Shown here one piece after another: positions 45,530 to 56,349 of a stretch of DNA of 64,000 nt; positions within the stretch are counted from its first letter, which is position 1, and every line of letters starts with the position of its first letter. The DNA comes from Cryptomeria japonica (lineage: Eukaryota > Streptophyta > Pinopsida > Cupressales > Cupressaceae), in the NCBI RefSeq assembly GCF_030272615.1, contig NC_081413.1, positions 559,773,945-559,837,944 on the forward strand, written 5' to 3'. The position numbers and the translations under genes are program-made. The notes below the pieces were generated by a model. That model did not search any database and was not told the DNA's origin. It saw nothing but the letters and a program-made list of their open reading frames with translations.

Positions 45530-46485
45530 GGGACTCTGGGGTTCCGAGGTGAGAAACTCATTCAAAAAAAATTAGCTTTAGAACTCCAGGGTTCCGGGGT
45601 TTCGAGGTAAGGACAAAGTAAAAATGACCAAGCCCGGAACTCTTGGGTTTTGGGGTGAAATAAGACAGCGGAGCCCAGAACTCTGGGGTTCTGAGATTTA
45701 AGGCATGGCCAAAGGGGAACATCTTCGGAACTCTGGGGTTCTAGAGTTGTGAGGTTGAAGGTGGGCAAAAACATAAGACTTCAGGATTTTGAGGTCCCAA
45801 ACCTAGGGCACGTGAAAAACCATTGACATGCAAAACGAGAAAAAAAAAAGAAAAAAAAAAAAGCCAAAGAAAAATCTACGCCGGAAAACTAGAAAATCTA
45901 GACAAAAAAACATAAAAAAGGGAGAAATCCACCAACTTGGTGGAATAAAACATGCAAAAACTCAGCAACACGGAGGCACAAACTCGGGAGGTCAGAGCTG
46001 GAAAATTGGAAATCTTGAATGCACTATTGAACTTTGAAAAATTCATTCTCCCTATTTATACCCCCCGATAGGCCATATGTACGATCGCCTTAAACACGAC
46101 GTCAGGAGTCCGAGGTTATGGACTTCTGAGATGAAAAACAACAAAAATGATGAACACACTTCAGAACTCTAGGGTTTTGGGGTGTGGCTTAACAACAAGT
46201 AGGGGCACCTCAGGGTTCCGGGGTTCTGAGATGGAAACATAAAACAACTTCAGGATTCTGGGGACCCGGAATTCTGAAGTTGACCAACAAAAAAATGAAA
46301 AAACATGAAGAACTCAAAATTCTGGGATTCTGGGATTCTGAGGCTTCAACAAAAAGGAACAAGGAAAGACCTTGGGATTTTGGGGTCTAGACCGAAGACA
46401 TGAAACAAAGAACCCAACTCGAGACTCCGAGGTAGAACTCGAAACAAAGAAAAGAACATCACAGGACTTCGAGGTTCTAAGGTGC
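45530..46485. repeat. dispersed hairpin repeat, core GGAACTCTGGGGTTCC
   Basis: About fourteen imperfect copies of a 20-22-bp core (best form CGGAACTCTGGGGTTCCGAG), at intervals of 40-60 bp, on both sides of the TATA box. The core is itself an inverted repeat (GGAAC...GTTCC with a 6-base loop). Confidence 0.65.
46053..46060 (-). promoter_or_regulatory. TATA box of element N3
   Basis: TATAAATA on the minus strand, 530 bp from the element terminus and about 600 bp before the gag-like ATG at 45451. Confidence 0.5.
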
Positions 46486-46592
46486 AAAAGGAAAAAACTA
46501 AGAAAAAAAAAAATACAAAAAAAAAGAGAGGGGACCCATATTTTCAAGACAAGGAAACTGATGGGGGTAGGTATGTAGGGCATAACAGGTAG

Positions 46593-47176
46593 AAGGTGGT
46601 TTCAAAACATTGAAATAAAAAAAATTTGAGAAAGTTCTTCTTGTAGTGTGGTAAAAGGAATCATTTTGAGGAATAGTGTAGGTTAAAGGATGGATCCAAC
46701 AAACAATGGATTCCCAAAAGGAAGCATGAGGAAACAATTGCAAAGGCGGTTATGCCAATGATGATTATGCCAGGATCAGATAAGAAGGATTCAGAGAACC
46801 AAGTTACACAATCCATTCAAGGGATCTCAAGGAGGGGACGAGAGTGGCTTCACCCAATAACATTGCCTATTCATCTCAGAAGCTGGGGAGGGAAATAAAG
46901 ACTAGATCTAAGGAACTGGCGAGTGAGTATGTGTGAGAAGATGAGTTGGAATCTGAAGATGGTTTTGAAGGTTTTTCAGGAGATGAATTAGATATTACCG
47001 ATCCTAGAAGTTTGAGTCAATCTGCCTATGTATTGTTGGGGAACTCAAAATCGAGGATAGGTGGGAGAAGTAATAAGAAAAAATGAGAAGAGAGAGCCAA
47101 AGAGAAGTAAATTATTAGTGTTATAGATTTCATGAAAAGATCCAAGGGAGCGAAGATCTTCATTGGAGAACAATGA
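46593..47176 (+). pseudogene. LINE-D ORF1, zinc knuckle and C-terminal part
   Basis: Continues the DUF4283 frame from 43867. After WFQNIEIKK the frame shifts; CGKRNHFEE is a degenerate knuckle with stops at two positions. The C-terminal part (DELESEDGFEGFSGDELDIT) is acidic. The final codons GAKIFIGEQ end in a TGA that overlaps the ORF2 start as ATGA at 47173-47176. Confidence 0.65.
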
Positions 47177-48060
47177 GATTGATCACTTGGAATGTTAGGG
47201 GTCTATTGACCCCTAGAAAAAGGTGCTTGGTTAAACGCACGTTAGAGAATCTCTCTAATGATGTGATTTTAATTCAAGAAACCAAGCTTAATCTTGATAA
47301 GGCACTCAACTTTATCAAATTCTGCGGTAAATGGGAAGGGGTTTTTCAAGAGGCAAGAGGATCCTCAGGGGGATTGGGGGTCCTATAGAATCCTCTCTCA
47401 GTGAAAATCATTCTCGTGGAATCCAAAGATCATTGGATGTTATGCAGCGTTTCCTTGATTACTCATAATTTGAATTTCATGTTGATTATTTTGTATGGCC
47501 TCACTAAAACAAAGAAGGCTAGACAGTGGGAGGAGGTTTTGGTTTGTATCAGGCATCATGTGAGGGAGATGGTTATCATTGCAGGGGATTTAAATGCCAT
47601 TTTGGATCTTCGGGAGAAGAGTGGAGGTTTGACAAGAATCAACAAAACTATGGAGGATTTTAGGGACTTTGTGTATCACAATGAATTATTTGACATTCCA
47701 CCTAAGAACGAATGGTTTACTTGGACTAATTGTAGAATTTTTTTTTCCAATATCGTGGAGAGGCTGGATCATTTTTTGATGGGATCAATTTGGATGGAGG
47801 GCAATTACACATTGGTGACTTCAATATTGCCTATCTCAATGTCCGATCATTATTCGGTTCAATTAGAGATATATATGGGAGATTTCAAGAAGAAAGGGTA
47901 TTTCAAGTTTTAGAGCATGTGGTGGAGGGATGCTTCATTTTTGAGCAACATCTAGAATTAGTGGGAATAGAGCCGATAGGTTCATTGGCACACCAAGCTA
48001 TCACCTTGTGAAAAGGCTCTATTATTTGAAAGACCAAATTAGGATTTGGAACTCATAACA
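47173..48060 (+). pseudogene. LINE-D ORF2, AP endonuclease
   Basis: RLITWNVRGLLTPRKR at the start, DVILIQETKLN with the metal-binding Glu, IIAGDLNAILDLREKSGG with Asp and Asn, FTWTNCR, and SDHYSVQL with the catalytic Asp-His. All key residues of the L1 endonuclease are kept. One stop at 47387 and frame loss after 47910. Confidence 0.8.
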
Positions 48061-49397
48061 TTTAATAAACATCTTTGTGGAAAAACTTAAAGTGGAGGAG
48101 GAGCTTGGTATGCTCACTGAGAAGATTATTCAACTTGGTATGAATAATGAGGATTTCGAAAGGGAAAAGGATTTGAAGAAGAAATTATTTAAATTGTTGG
48201 CTAGAGAAGAGGTGTACTGGAGAGATAAGTCAAGGGAGTTATGGATGGCTTTGGGCGATTCAAACACCAATTTTTTTCATTCCTCGATAAAAGCAAGGAA
48301 AGATGCCAACATAATAGAAGGTGTTCGAGATGTGAACAAAAAATGGTGCACTATTTCAGAGGACATAGAGAATGCTATTGTTAAGAATTTACAAAATCTT
48401 TTAGGCAGTGTGGTGGAGGGAGAAGGTTGTATTTGGGAGAAGTTGATGAAAGTCATAAAGGAGGAAGTTCTGCAGGAGGATAATGACTTCCTTCTCCAAC
48501 CTTTTACTTTAGAGGAAGTTGAAAAAGCAAAATTTTCTTTACACCCCAATAAAGCTCCTGGGATAGATAGTTTCATGGTGGAACCTTCTAGAACTACTGG
48601 GATTTCATGGGAATTGACATTTTGGACATGGTGGAGGACTTCATGAAGAAGAGGAGATTTGTGGAGATCAACAATACTATCATTGTTCTTATCCCCAAAA
48701 AGCAACACTGTGAATCAATGGTGAACTATAAACCAATTTCCTTATGTAGTTCCATATATAAGATTATCTCTAAAGTATTTGCAAATAGGCTTAAGGTTCT
48801 CCTTGGTAGGCTCATCTTAGAGGAACAAAACGGCTTCACCCCAGGGAGAGAGATTGCATATAGTATTATCTTGGTGGCTGAGGCCATCCACTCCATCAAA
48901 GTAGTGGACAATAAAAGTATGATGGTCAAACTAGATGTTAGTGAAGCATATGACCATGTCAATTGGGAATTTCTATTATTTGTTTTGAAAAAAAATGGAT
49001 TTGATAAGAGGTGGTTGGATTGTATTCATTTTTGCATCTCTACTACTAAATTCTTTGTGCTAGTTAATGGTGTGTCTAGTGACTTTTTTTAGGCCTCTAA
49101 TGGCTTGCGCCAGGGAGACCCTTTGTCTCCTTCTTTGTTTGTCTTGATGGCTTAAGTCCTAGGGAGGAACATCAAGGCAAAATGAAGGCAAGGTGTTTGG
49201 CAAGGGTTCCAAGTTCATAGGGACCTAGAAAAAGTTTCTCATTCGCAATTTGTGGATGATACAATGTTGTTTGGGAAAATTCGGTGAAAGAGGTAGAGGT
49301 CATCAAGATTACTTTGGATGAGTACTCCAGAGCTTTGGGTCAACAAATGAACACAGACAAATCCCAGGTTTTGTTCTTAAATATATGTAAAAGAACT
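48061..49397 (+). pseudogene. LINE-D ORF2, reverse transcriptase
   Basis: The linker ends KAPGIDSF (48555); a frameshift lies near 48600. RT then reads YKPISLCSSIYKIISKVFAN, MMVKLDVSEAYDHVNW (motif A), NGLRQGDPLSPSLFVLMA (motif B) and SQFVDDTMLFG (motif C, both Asp kept). It stops at TGDs are few (49090, 49155). The frame leads into the junction with the second nested element at 49397 and resumes at 52590 with YLGVPLFLGRN. Confidence 0.85.
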
Positions 49398-49398
49398 T

Positions 49399-50520
49399 TG
49401 TTGGTTCCCCAAAATGTACTTGGCGGGGTTCTTGCACTGCCCTAGGGACATAAACCAAGTCGGGCCCTCAAATCATGCATGGAGAGGCCAACCTCCAGGC
49501 CGTTTAGAAAAACTCAGGGACTTGGACCAACAATATGACAAGGATTTTTTACTATCCTTCTACACTTCGAGCTCTGCAAAACCCGGGAGGGTGCTCCCTT
49601 TATGCTTCTACAATCTCTGCACCACACTTGTAGGTGACATTAAAACAAAGCAAATGGTCTCATTCCTAAAAGGGGGCTCAACAAAGAGGGATAATGCTAT
49701 AGAGTGGTTAGCTCTCAGTGATCCTCAACCTACTTTGGAGTGTGAGACGACTTTTTGATAAACAACAACATACACAGAAAATGAAAATATATTCTGATAT
49801 TATCAATATTATAGAAAGATATTGATGAGTTATGAGCAAATAACTGTTATATAAAATGACTGTGAGCCACGATCAGTGCCTTATCCATTGGGAAACTGAA
49901 ATTGCAGAATGCAAGATGCAAATGCAACAAAACACTAATCTAATAGCTAAAGATCTCAACATAACATTGCCTTACAATGTATCTCATCTATCTATCCCAA
50001 CCCAAAATACTTATCAGAATCCCTCTATAAGCCCCATTAGTTTGTAAATTCTATCTAAGTAGTTTAATCGACCCCTTAGGTCAGAGAATAAGATATAAAA
50101 AACATGCATCAAAACAATGCAACGAACGAGAAAAACCCTTGATCTTACTCATTCAAAACATAACAGAGTCATACATTGGAGAAAATGAATTCGGACAATG
50201 CTTTCATTCATTTCATAACCTATTTTCTGCTACAAAATATATTACATACAACTCCTTCAAGAACATGAAACAATCTAAGATACGAGACCCATTTTATTTG
50301 CTCTGCAAATTCCTATTACATCCTACTCACTTCACCAAGACCTACTATACACGACCAAAGATTTGGATCCAAACTTCTGGACCAAATTTCTTGACCTCTG
50401 TCTCATGGCCCTGATTTCCCTTTTATAGAAACAAGGGAGCAACAATCTTCAGACCAAAGGAGACACTTGTCACAAGCTCATAATATTGCTTGTTACTTTG
50501 TTACAAAAATATTCCTCACA
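49399..50520 (-). repeat. 3' LTR of the truncated nested element
   Basis: TG...CA bounded on the minus strand and preceded by the polypurine tract. A TATA-like CTATAAAAGGG on the minus strand at about 50422-50432 is only 90 bp inside, which would give a short U3. The plus-strand frame at 49414-49758 is probably spurious. Confidence 0.5.
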
Positions 50521-50788
50521 GTCTCCCAAAAGACTGTCCATGCTGGCGTTCATGATGAGGTAGAACCAAAATTCTTAATTGTATTTTAGTAGAAACAACC
50601 TTTTGAGTCGTGCCACTATCACCCCTGATGCTTCCAGATGGACCATGAGATGCACCTTGATGTTTTAAATAGTATTTCCCCCTTCTCAAAGAGGGTTTAG
50701 ATCCCAACAAGAAGTAAAATCTCTCCTCTACTAAAAGAGGAGTTCAAGCCTTTATTCCCAGTATCAGAGAAAGTGGAAAGAGGAGCTT

Positions 50789-51229
50789 TTAGGGGAATAC
50801 AGAAGGAGGAGAAGGGTTTACAACTTCCATGCATCTGCTGCCTCCTCCCAAACCATATTCTGCTCCCATTTCTTCATGAGGATCCTTCTTTAATTCTCTA
50901 CCAATGAGTGACAAAGAAGAAGTAGAGGATGTGCCATGCAGGGCTTGTTCTGGAAAGAAATAGATTCCAAGCCTCCATCGACTATCCTCCCCACTTCCAA
51001 AACTCCATCGAATATAAGCATACTCATTCCCATAGGGGGTCCATCCGGTATCACAAAGCTTAGTGTAACTCCTAGCATGATACTGCTCAAAAATCATTTT
51101 CACCATTTCAAAACTTGTGAGAAGATAATGAATTTTTCTATTCTTTCTACCAATTGAAGACACCACCCAACTATATTTATAATGAAAATACCTCTCTTGG
51201 CAGTGTTCATGCATGGGAAAAATCATCAT
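50789..51229 (-). pseudogene. hypothetical 146-residue frame in the nested LTR element
   Basis: Uninterrupted, with an internal run FEQYHARSYTKLCDTGWTPY and FGSGEDSRWRLGIYFF. I recognise no domain; there is no zinc knuckle or pol motif. It may be part of a gag-like or captured sequence; its codon behaviour cannot be tested by eye. Confidence 0.3.
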
Positions 51230-52584
51230 TTCAATGCTTTTATACTCATCCTGTTAGCAAATGGATTCAAGAAATCATATCCATCAAATCAAGAACATCG
51301 TCGGACTCAAACTGCTAATTCACTGCCTTCTGACCAATTTCATCTTATGTGAACAATTTTGTTCCTGATTTCTTGATTTCTTGACTGCAAATTCTCTGCT
51401 TCAGAATCCTCTTCTTGGATACTGAGTCTGTATCTTTTAAAAATTTCTCGGCAATAATTTCTTGATTTTCTACCTCACTATGAGAATCTCTGACAATACG
51501 CATCCTATGATTTTGTTGACAGGTCCTTGATCACATCTCTTCCAGTTCATAAATCATCCTTATCCCTTTCATCCCTCTAAAGATCTTGATTTATTTCCAT
51601 GGTGGCAATGAAAACTTGTAGATATTGCCACCTCAGGTACTACCAACTTTGTCCTACTAATACGACTCGGACCAACAAAACACCTCCCAAATCGACATTT
51701 TGAGAGTCGGTCGACATCCACGTGTCTTGAGTTGTCTCTGTTGGGCCTATTTCTTTGTCCATTTTTTTTCCTGCGCGAACAATAATGAAATAGTCCGAAT
51801 CACTCGTTTTGAAATTTTTTTCGTTTCCATCGTTAATTTGTCCAGCATGACGTATCGCGTGATCACCATCGGTCAATATTGATATCGACCTTCCAACATA
51901 GCAAGTGGGCCCTTTAAAACTTGACAAAGCATTGCCAAATCATCCTTGAGTCTCCGCTCTGTTAGTTGCCCTTCTATTAGACTTGTTTAGCTTGCTAGGG
52001 ACACATGAAATCATCCCATGATGCCAAGAACTTTAATCTCTCCGCATCTTTCATCGCAGGACTATGAGGGCCATCTGATATGCTCATTCATTATGTGCAG
52101 CTTACAAAGTCTGCCCAACACTTGCTGTTATCCTTTGAGAATCTTTCTGCTTGGGTCATAACATCTTCGTCCATTTGAAACACATGCAAATTCATGGGAC
52201 TTTTAGTTTATCAGTATTTAATCATGGAGATATAAGCCAAAATATCAAAGTTGGACTTAGGGAAAATGAAAACCTGCAGAAATATAAAAGGGGGGCCTGA
52301 CCATAATACAAAAGACATAGTCTTTGGGAAAAATTAAAAAGGCTGGTAGAAGATAACACCTAGGAAAAGAACGCGGTCCCCTTTTGATGATGGAACAAAC
52401 CCTCATGCTTAAATGAAAAAGGTAATGTGAGTTTATAATAGGTTTGGGGTTTAAAACAAAAAGCTCACCTAAGAACATATAAACCTGAAAAACCTAAACC
52501 CCGAGGGAAAAAACATAGAACAACATTGATTCATAATGACCAAAATCATGTCAAGAACACCACATTTTTGCATAGTCATTTTCA
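51230..52584. other. non-coding remainder of the nested LTR element
   Basis: No frame longer than about 95 codons and no motif recognised. Two CG-rich short patches (51660-51880) stand out against AT-rich surroundings. Confidence 0.35.
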
Positions 52585-54545
52585 GGACTATCACACAGAA
52601 AAGATAATTGCAGAAATACTTGAATTTCTTAGCAAACTTTCCAATCAAATATTTGGGAGTCCCACTATTTCTTGGGAGAAACCTTTCCTCACGTTGGGAA
52701 GACATGATCAACTCCTGCCACGCAAAGGCTTAAGCTTGGAAGAACAAGTGGCTCTTCAAGGCTGGAAGGATATATTTGCTTAAATCGGTCCTGTCGACTA
52801 TCCCTATCTTTACTATGTCATGTTTTATATTATCAGCCAGAGCTACCGGGTCAATTGAAAGTATATTAAAAAGATTTCTTTGGGAGGGCTCTAAAGATGT
52901 TAGAAGGATACCACTAATTAATTGGGAAACCACTTGTTTGGTAAAGGAGGAGGGAGGAATGGGCTTCAGGAAGATGAAGCTTCAGAATTCAACTCTAGGT
53001 GCTAAATTGGTGTGGAAGCTTTATAAATACTCGGACAAGCCTTGGTGCAGAATCATGAGAAAAAAGTACTTGGATTCAAATATCCCAAAAAGGATCTTCA
53101 CCATGGCCAATTCTGGAAGTGGATCAAAAGTTTGGAATTTCATGTAGGAGAGGAGTATTATCTTGGAGCATATCACTTGGAGAATCGAGAATGGGAATAA
53201 AGACAAATTTTGGTGGGACTCATGGGATGGGGAAGCCGCCATTTCTAACTTGTTTGCAGACCAAGATTGGATTAGGGAAGTAGAGCTCAAAATGGGTATT
53301 TATGTTTCAGATTACATCAAAGAGGTCAAACAAAACCAATCAATTTGGAGAGAGATTGAGGTTGAGATTAGCAAAGAAGACGAATAGAAGTTGAAGGAGG
53401 CTTTATCTAAGAGAAGAGTTGTGATTACCAGAGACAAGGATAAAATGATCTGGTGTGCAGCTAAAAGTGGAGACTACAAGGCTAACCTTGGTTATGCGGT
53501 TCAGAGGATGAGAAGAGGAGACAAAAACTGGTCGACCAAACTATGTTGGGATAAAAGAGGCCTTCCAAGAGAAGGTGCCTTTTTATGGATAGACCTTCAC
53601 GGAAAGATTCTAACAGGGGATACGTTGAAATCTATTGGCACCGAAGGGCCGAGTTGGTGCCCGATGTGTAAAAGAGCAGAGGAGACTGCCAATCACCTTC
53701 TACTGCGATGTCAATTTGCAGAAGGATGTTGGGATTGGTTCATGAAGATGATAGAGTGGTAGACGACAAGGAATTATTCTCTCTCAGATTTTTGTGGTTC
53801 TTGGCCTTTAGATTGATCACAAACAAAATGGGGAGATATTTGGATAGCAGGGTTGTCCATCATTGTGTGGAAAATTTGGAAAGAGAGGAATAGGTGGGTG
53901 TTTAGAGAAGAAAATCTCCCCTAAAAAATGATCATTAGTAGAATTAAGGAGGCAATTGCAAAGGTAGTTAATGGGAATATGGCTTGCAAGAAAATGAAGG
54001 CTTACACATGGCGGGATAAAAAGATGGAGGAAAAATGGAAGATTCTGAAGGTGGGGGCGGTAAGTGTCATTAGGAAAAAAGACAGATTAATTACCAAATG
54101 GAAGGTGCCGAGGATAAATCACTTCAAACTGAACTTTGATGGTGCGAGTAAAGGTAACCCAGGAGCTGCGGGTTTCAGCACCATCATCATAAATCACAAA
54201 GGGAATATGATTTTGATGATTATGTGATTCATGGGTGTTGCTACTAATAATAAAGAAGAGTTCATAGCCTTGGAGAGAGGTTTAGAATTATGCACAAGAC
54301 TGGGCATTTCATAGGTAGACATAATAGGGGATTCCCAATTGGTGATTAATGTTGTACAAAAGATTGATGTAGTAAATTGGAGATTGAAACAGAGACTTAG
54401 AGTAGTTTTGGACAAAATTGAGAAATGAGTGGATTTTTCCATAAGCCACATCTTCCGAGAAGGGAACAGGGCGGCGGATAGGCTTGCCAATGAAGGCATC
54501 AAGCTGCGTGAGGAAGAGACAGTTTTGGAAGGGGAGCCTTTGTAG
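52585..54545 (+). pseudogene. LINE-D ORF2, RT thumb, zf-RVT and RNase H
   Basis: YLGVPLFLGRN, then LKSVLSTIPIFTMSCFIL and GFRKMKLQNSTLGAKLVW (thumb region). zf-RVT CPMCKRAEETANHLLLRC near 53660 and WKIWKERNRWVF near 53870. RNase H at 54100-54540 with LNFDGASKGNPGAAGF, NNKEEFIALE, IIGDSQLVINV and NRAADRLANEG, so all four motif regions are recognisable. Few stops: this is the best-preserved LINE coding region in the window. Confidence 0.85.
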
Positions 54546-55460
54546 GAGGAGTCGAATGTAATCATTGCTGAAGATATGAATCAGGGACTGAAGATTTCAC
54601 GTACAAGGGTAGGTTGATCATTTGCTCATCTATGACTCCACAAGATCCTTGAAGCATTCATAGGGATTGTGTATCGGATAGGAGGAGGATAGGAGTTCCA
54701 CAAGGTATATTTTCCATAGAAGCGTATCCAAGATGGCAGGGCGTGTGATTTTAATTTAGAGATTTTGATAGACCTGAAGAGTAGGACTACTAGGAACATA
54801 GTATTGGACTCCAAAAAATATCTTAGAGTAACCGGCGAGGTTTATTTAAGGAAGAACCGATTTGTTGTCTTTAGAAGGGAAGAACATAGTGGCTCAAAAA
54901 ATAAGGAGGGAAGATGGATTTTGAAGCATTTGGGTGTAGGTGTGATAAGGAAACCAGGGAGGAGCAATATAGAAGACTTCATGATAGGAGATTACCGGAC
55001 TCTCAACACCCTGGAAATGATCACGAACCCATGCTTAGGAGAGGGACATTACCATGATGGATGAATATTCAGTCTATTTTTTCATGCAATTGTTCAAGCC
55101 ATAGATTCAATAGATATTGGATATCAAGTGGGTAATGATTTTGTGGCATAGGCATTTTGGCCCAAAGTTGTGGATCAGATTTTTGATATTAGTATGGGAA
55201 CTTTGGAGAGGCCTTTATCATTGTTCTTCAAGCAGATGAGAGATGAGGAAGGGGAACTGAGACATCAAAGTAGAGAAGGAGAGGATTTCATTCCAACCTT
55301 GACTGTATGGTCGGTCTTTAAAGAGTGCATTCAGAAGCAAGAATTCAATGAGCTCTCCAGAAAGATTTTTTTGGACAAATATCCTTTCTCAACAAACCAA
55401 GCTAGGAAGTTGCTGTTGCTTGGCAAAGGAATAGCATATTTTTGTAAGAATTTGATATGA
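54546..55460 (+). pseudogene. unrecognised in-frame extension after RNase H in LINE-D
   Basis: Same reading frame as the RNase H. About 305 codons; five stops in the first 60 codons but only two in the last 245 (55062 and 55151), far fewer than expected in this AT-rich DNA. Protein-like runs include RTTRNIVLDSKKYLRVTGEV, KPGRSNIEDFMIGDYRTLN and FIPTLTVWSVFKECIQKQEF. No family recognised. It ends at 55458-55460, about 200 bp before the (AAAT)n tail. Either an ORF2 C-terminal domain or a separate ORF. Confidence 0.5.
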
Positions 55461-55680
55461 TTTGTTGGGTGGTGTGGATAACACAGATGTTCTTGGGATG
55501 GGTTTGCTGTAGTAGTTTGGTATGTGTTAGGAGTTAGTTGGCTAGATGTATCCACCATTTTGCTCACCTCAGTTGAGGGCTGGTGGTTTATGCTGTAATC
55601 TTTGTTTGCTCAGATTAATAGAGGGAGCTATCCCCATAATGACAACACTTGCCTAAAATAAATAAATAAATAAATAAATA

Positions 55681-56340
55681 TATATATTGAATATTATTAT
55701 ATTTTAATCATAAATTTGAATATTTTTCATTAATTTATTCAAAAAAATGTCTATTTTACTTTGATAATTATTAATACTTATTTAATTAAAACCAATTATA
55801 ATTAATATTACATAAACATGAAAAGTAATATAATATTCAACTACAAATTAATAATTAAATTTGAGATTAATTTTATTATTATAATTATAATTATATAATT
55901 TTTTTAAATTAAATTAGGATTATGCTTTTAAGAAAAATATATATTTTCACTATTAAATTTGTATTATTAAATTATAATTATTATGTTAAAATAAGTTATA
56001 ATTAATATTACATAAATATATATATACTAATATAACTTAAAAATAACAATGATTCAAAATTATAATAATTAAAAATAGACACATATTTTTGTTATAATTC
56101 AAAATTACAATAAACAAAAATTATAACAAATATTTTTATTGTTATACTATGACGACAAGTACTTGCCACTACACTTGTTTAGTTTTAAATTTTAATCCTC
56201 AAGTAATTTAAATAATAATAAGTTAGGTTAAACTATTGGTTCAAAACTATTGGTGTAATTTAAAATTAAAGGTGTTAATATCTATTTATAAATAAGCAAT
56301 TAATTTAATATAGTTATAATAAAATTAATTTTATAAATTT
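55681..56340. repeat. AT-rich unit, copy 2, right part
   Basis: 55861-55920 is nearly identical to 39346-39403 (shared GATTAATTTTATTATTATAA and TTAAATTAGGATTAT). The remainder is AT-rich with no open frame. Confidence 0.6.
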
Positions 56341-56349
56341 TTTTTGGTC

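Larger units (their letters stand above)
43868..46587 (-). mobile_element. nested LTR-type element with GGTAG target duplication (element N3)
   Basis: Plus-strand ends TGTTGATGGG and GGGCATAACA, flanked by GGTAG at 43863-43867 and 46588-46592. Removing it with one duplication copy keeps the LINE-D ORF1 frame. Minus-strand orientation follows from a TATA box (46053-46060) and the start of a gag-like frame (45451). It lacks pol and, as for element N1, I see no second copy of either terminus. At 2.7 kb it looks like an internally deleted relative of N1. Confidence 0.8.
49398..52584 (-). mobile_element. 5'-truncated LTR retrotransposon nested in LINE-D
   Basis: Minus-strand element: the 3' LTR (49399-50520) starts TGTGAGGAAT next to a polypurine-like CTTTTGGGAGAC (50521-50532) and ends ACCAACA at 49399. 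No copy of the LTR exists at the right end, so the 5' part is missing. The internal region encodes only one short frame. GAACT at 49393-49397 and GGACT at 52585-52589 resemble a target duplication but may be chance. Confidence 0.6.
43245..55680 (+). mobile_element. L1-type LINE (LINE-D), 5'-truncated, with two nested insertions
   Basis: Starts inside ORF1 (the frame is open from the first base, with no native ATG) and ends in an (AAAT)6 tail at 55655-55680. Low-complexity ATATATATATTG at 43233-43244 and 55678-55689 is a plausible target duplication. Interrupted by elements at 43868-46587 and 49398-52584; net length about 6.5 kb. It is the only LINE here with a long coding-like extension after RNase H. 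Confidence 0.8.

Noticed and set aside
48277-48708. 143-codon open frame on the minus strand
   Set aside because: Antisense to the LINE-D linker and RT region; the plus-strand reading has conserved motifs.
49414-49758. 114-codon plus-strand frame at the edge of the nested LTR element
   Set aside because: It lies within the LTR, antisense to the element's transcription, and resembles no family.
49393-52589. GAACT/GGACT as proof of a complete LTR insertion
   Set aside because: They differ by one base, the outer base of the LTR does not fit TG exactly, and the 5' LTR is absent; reported only as a possibility.
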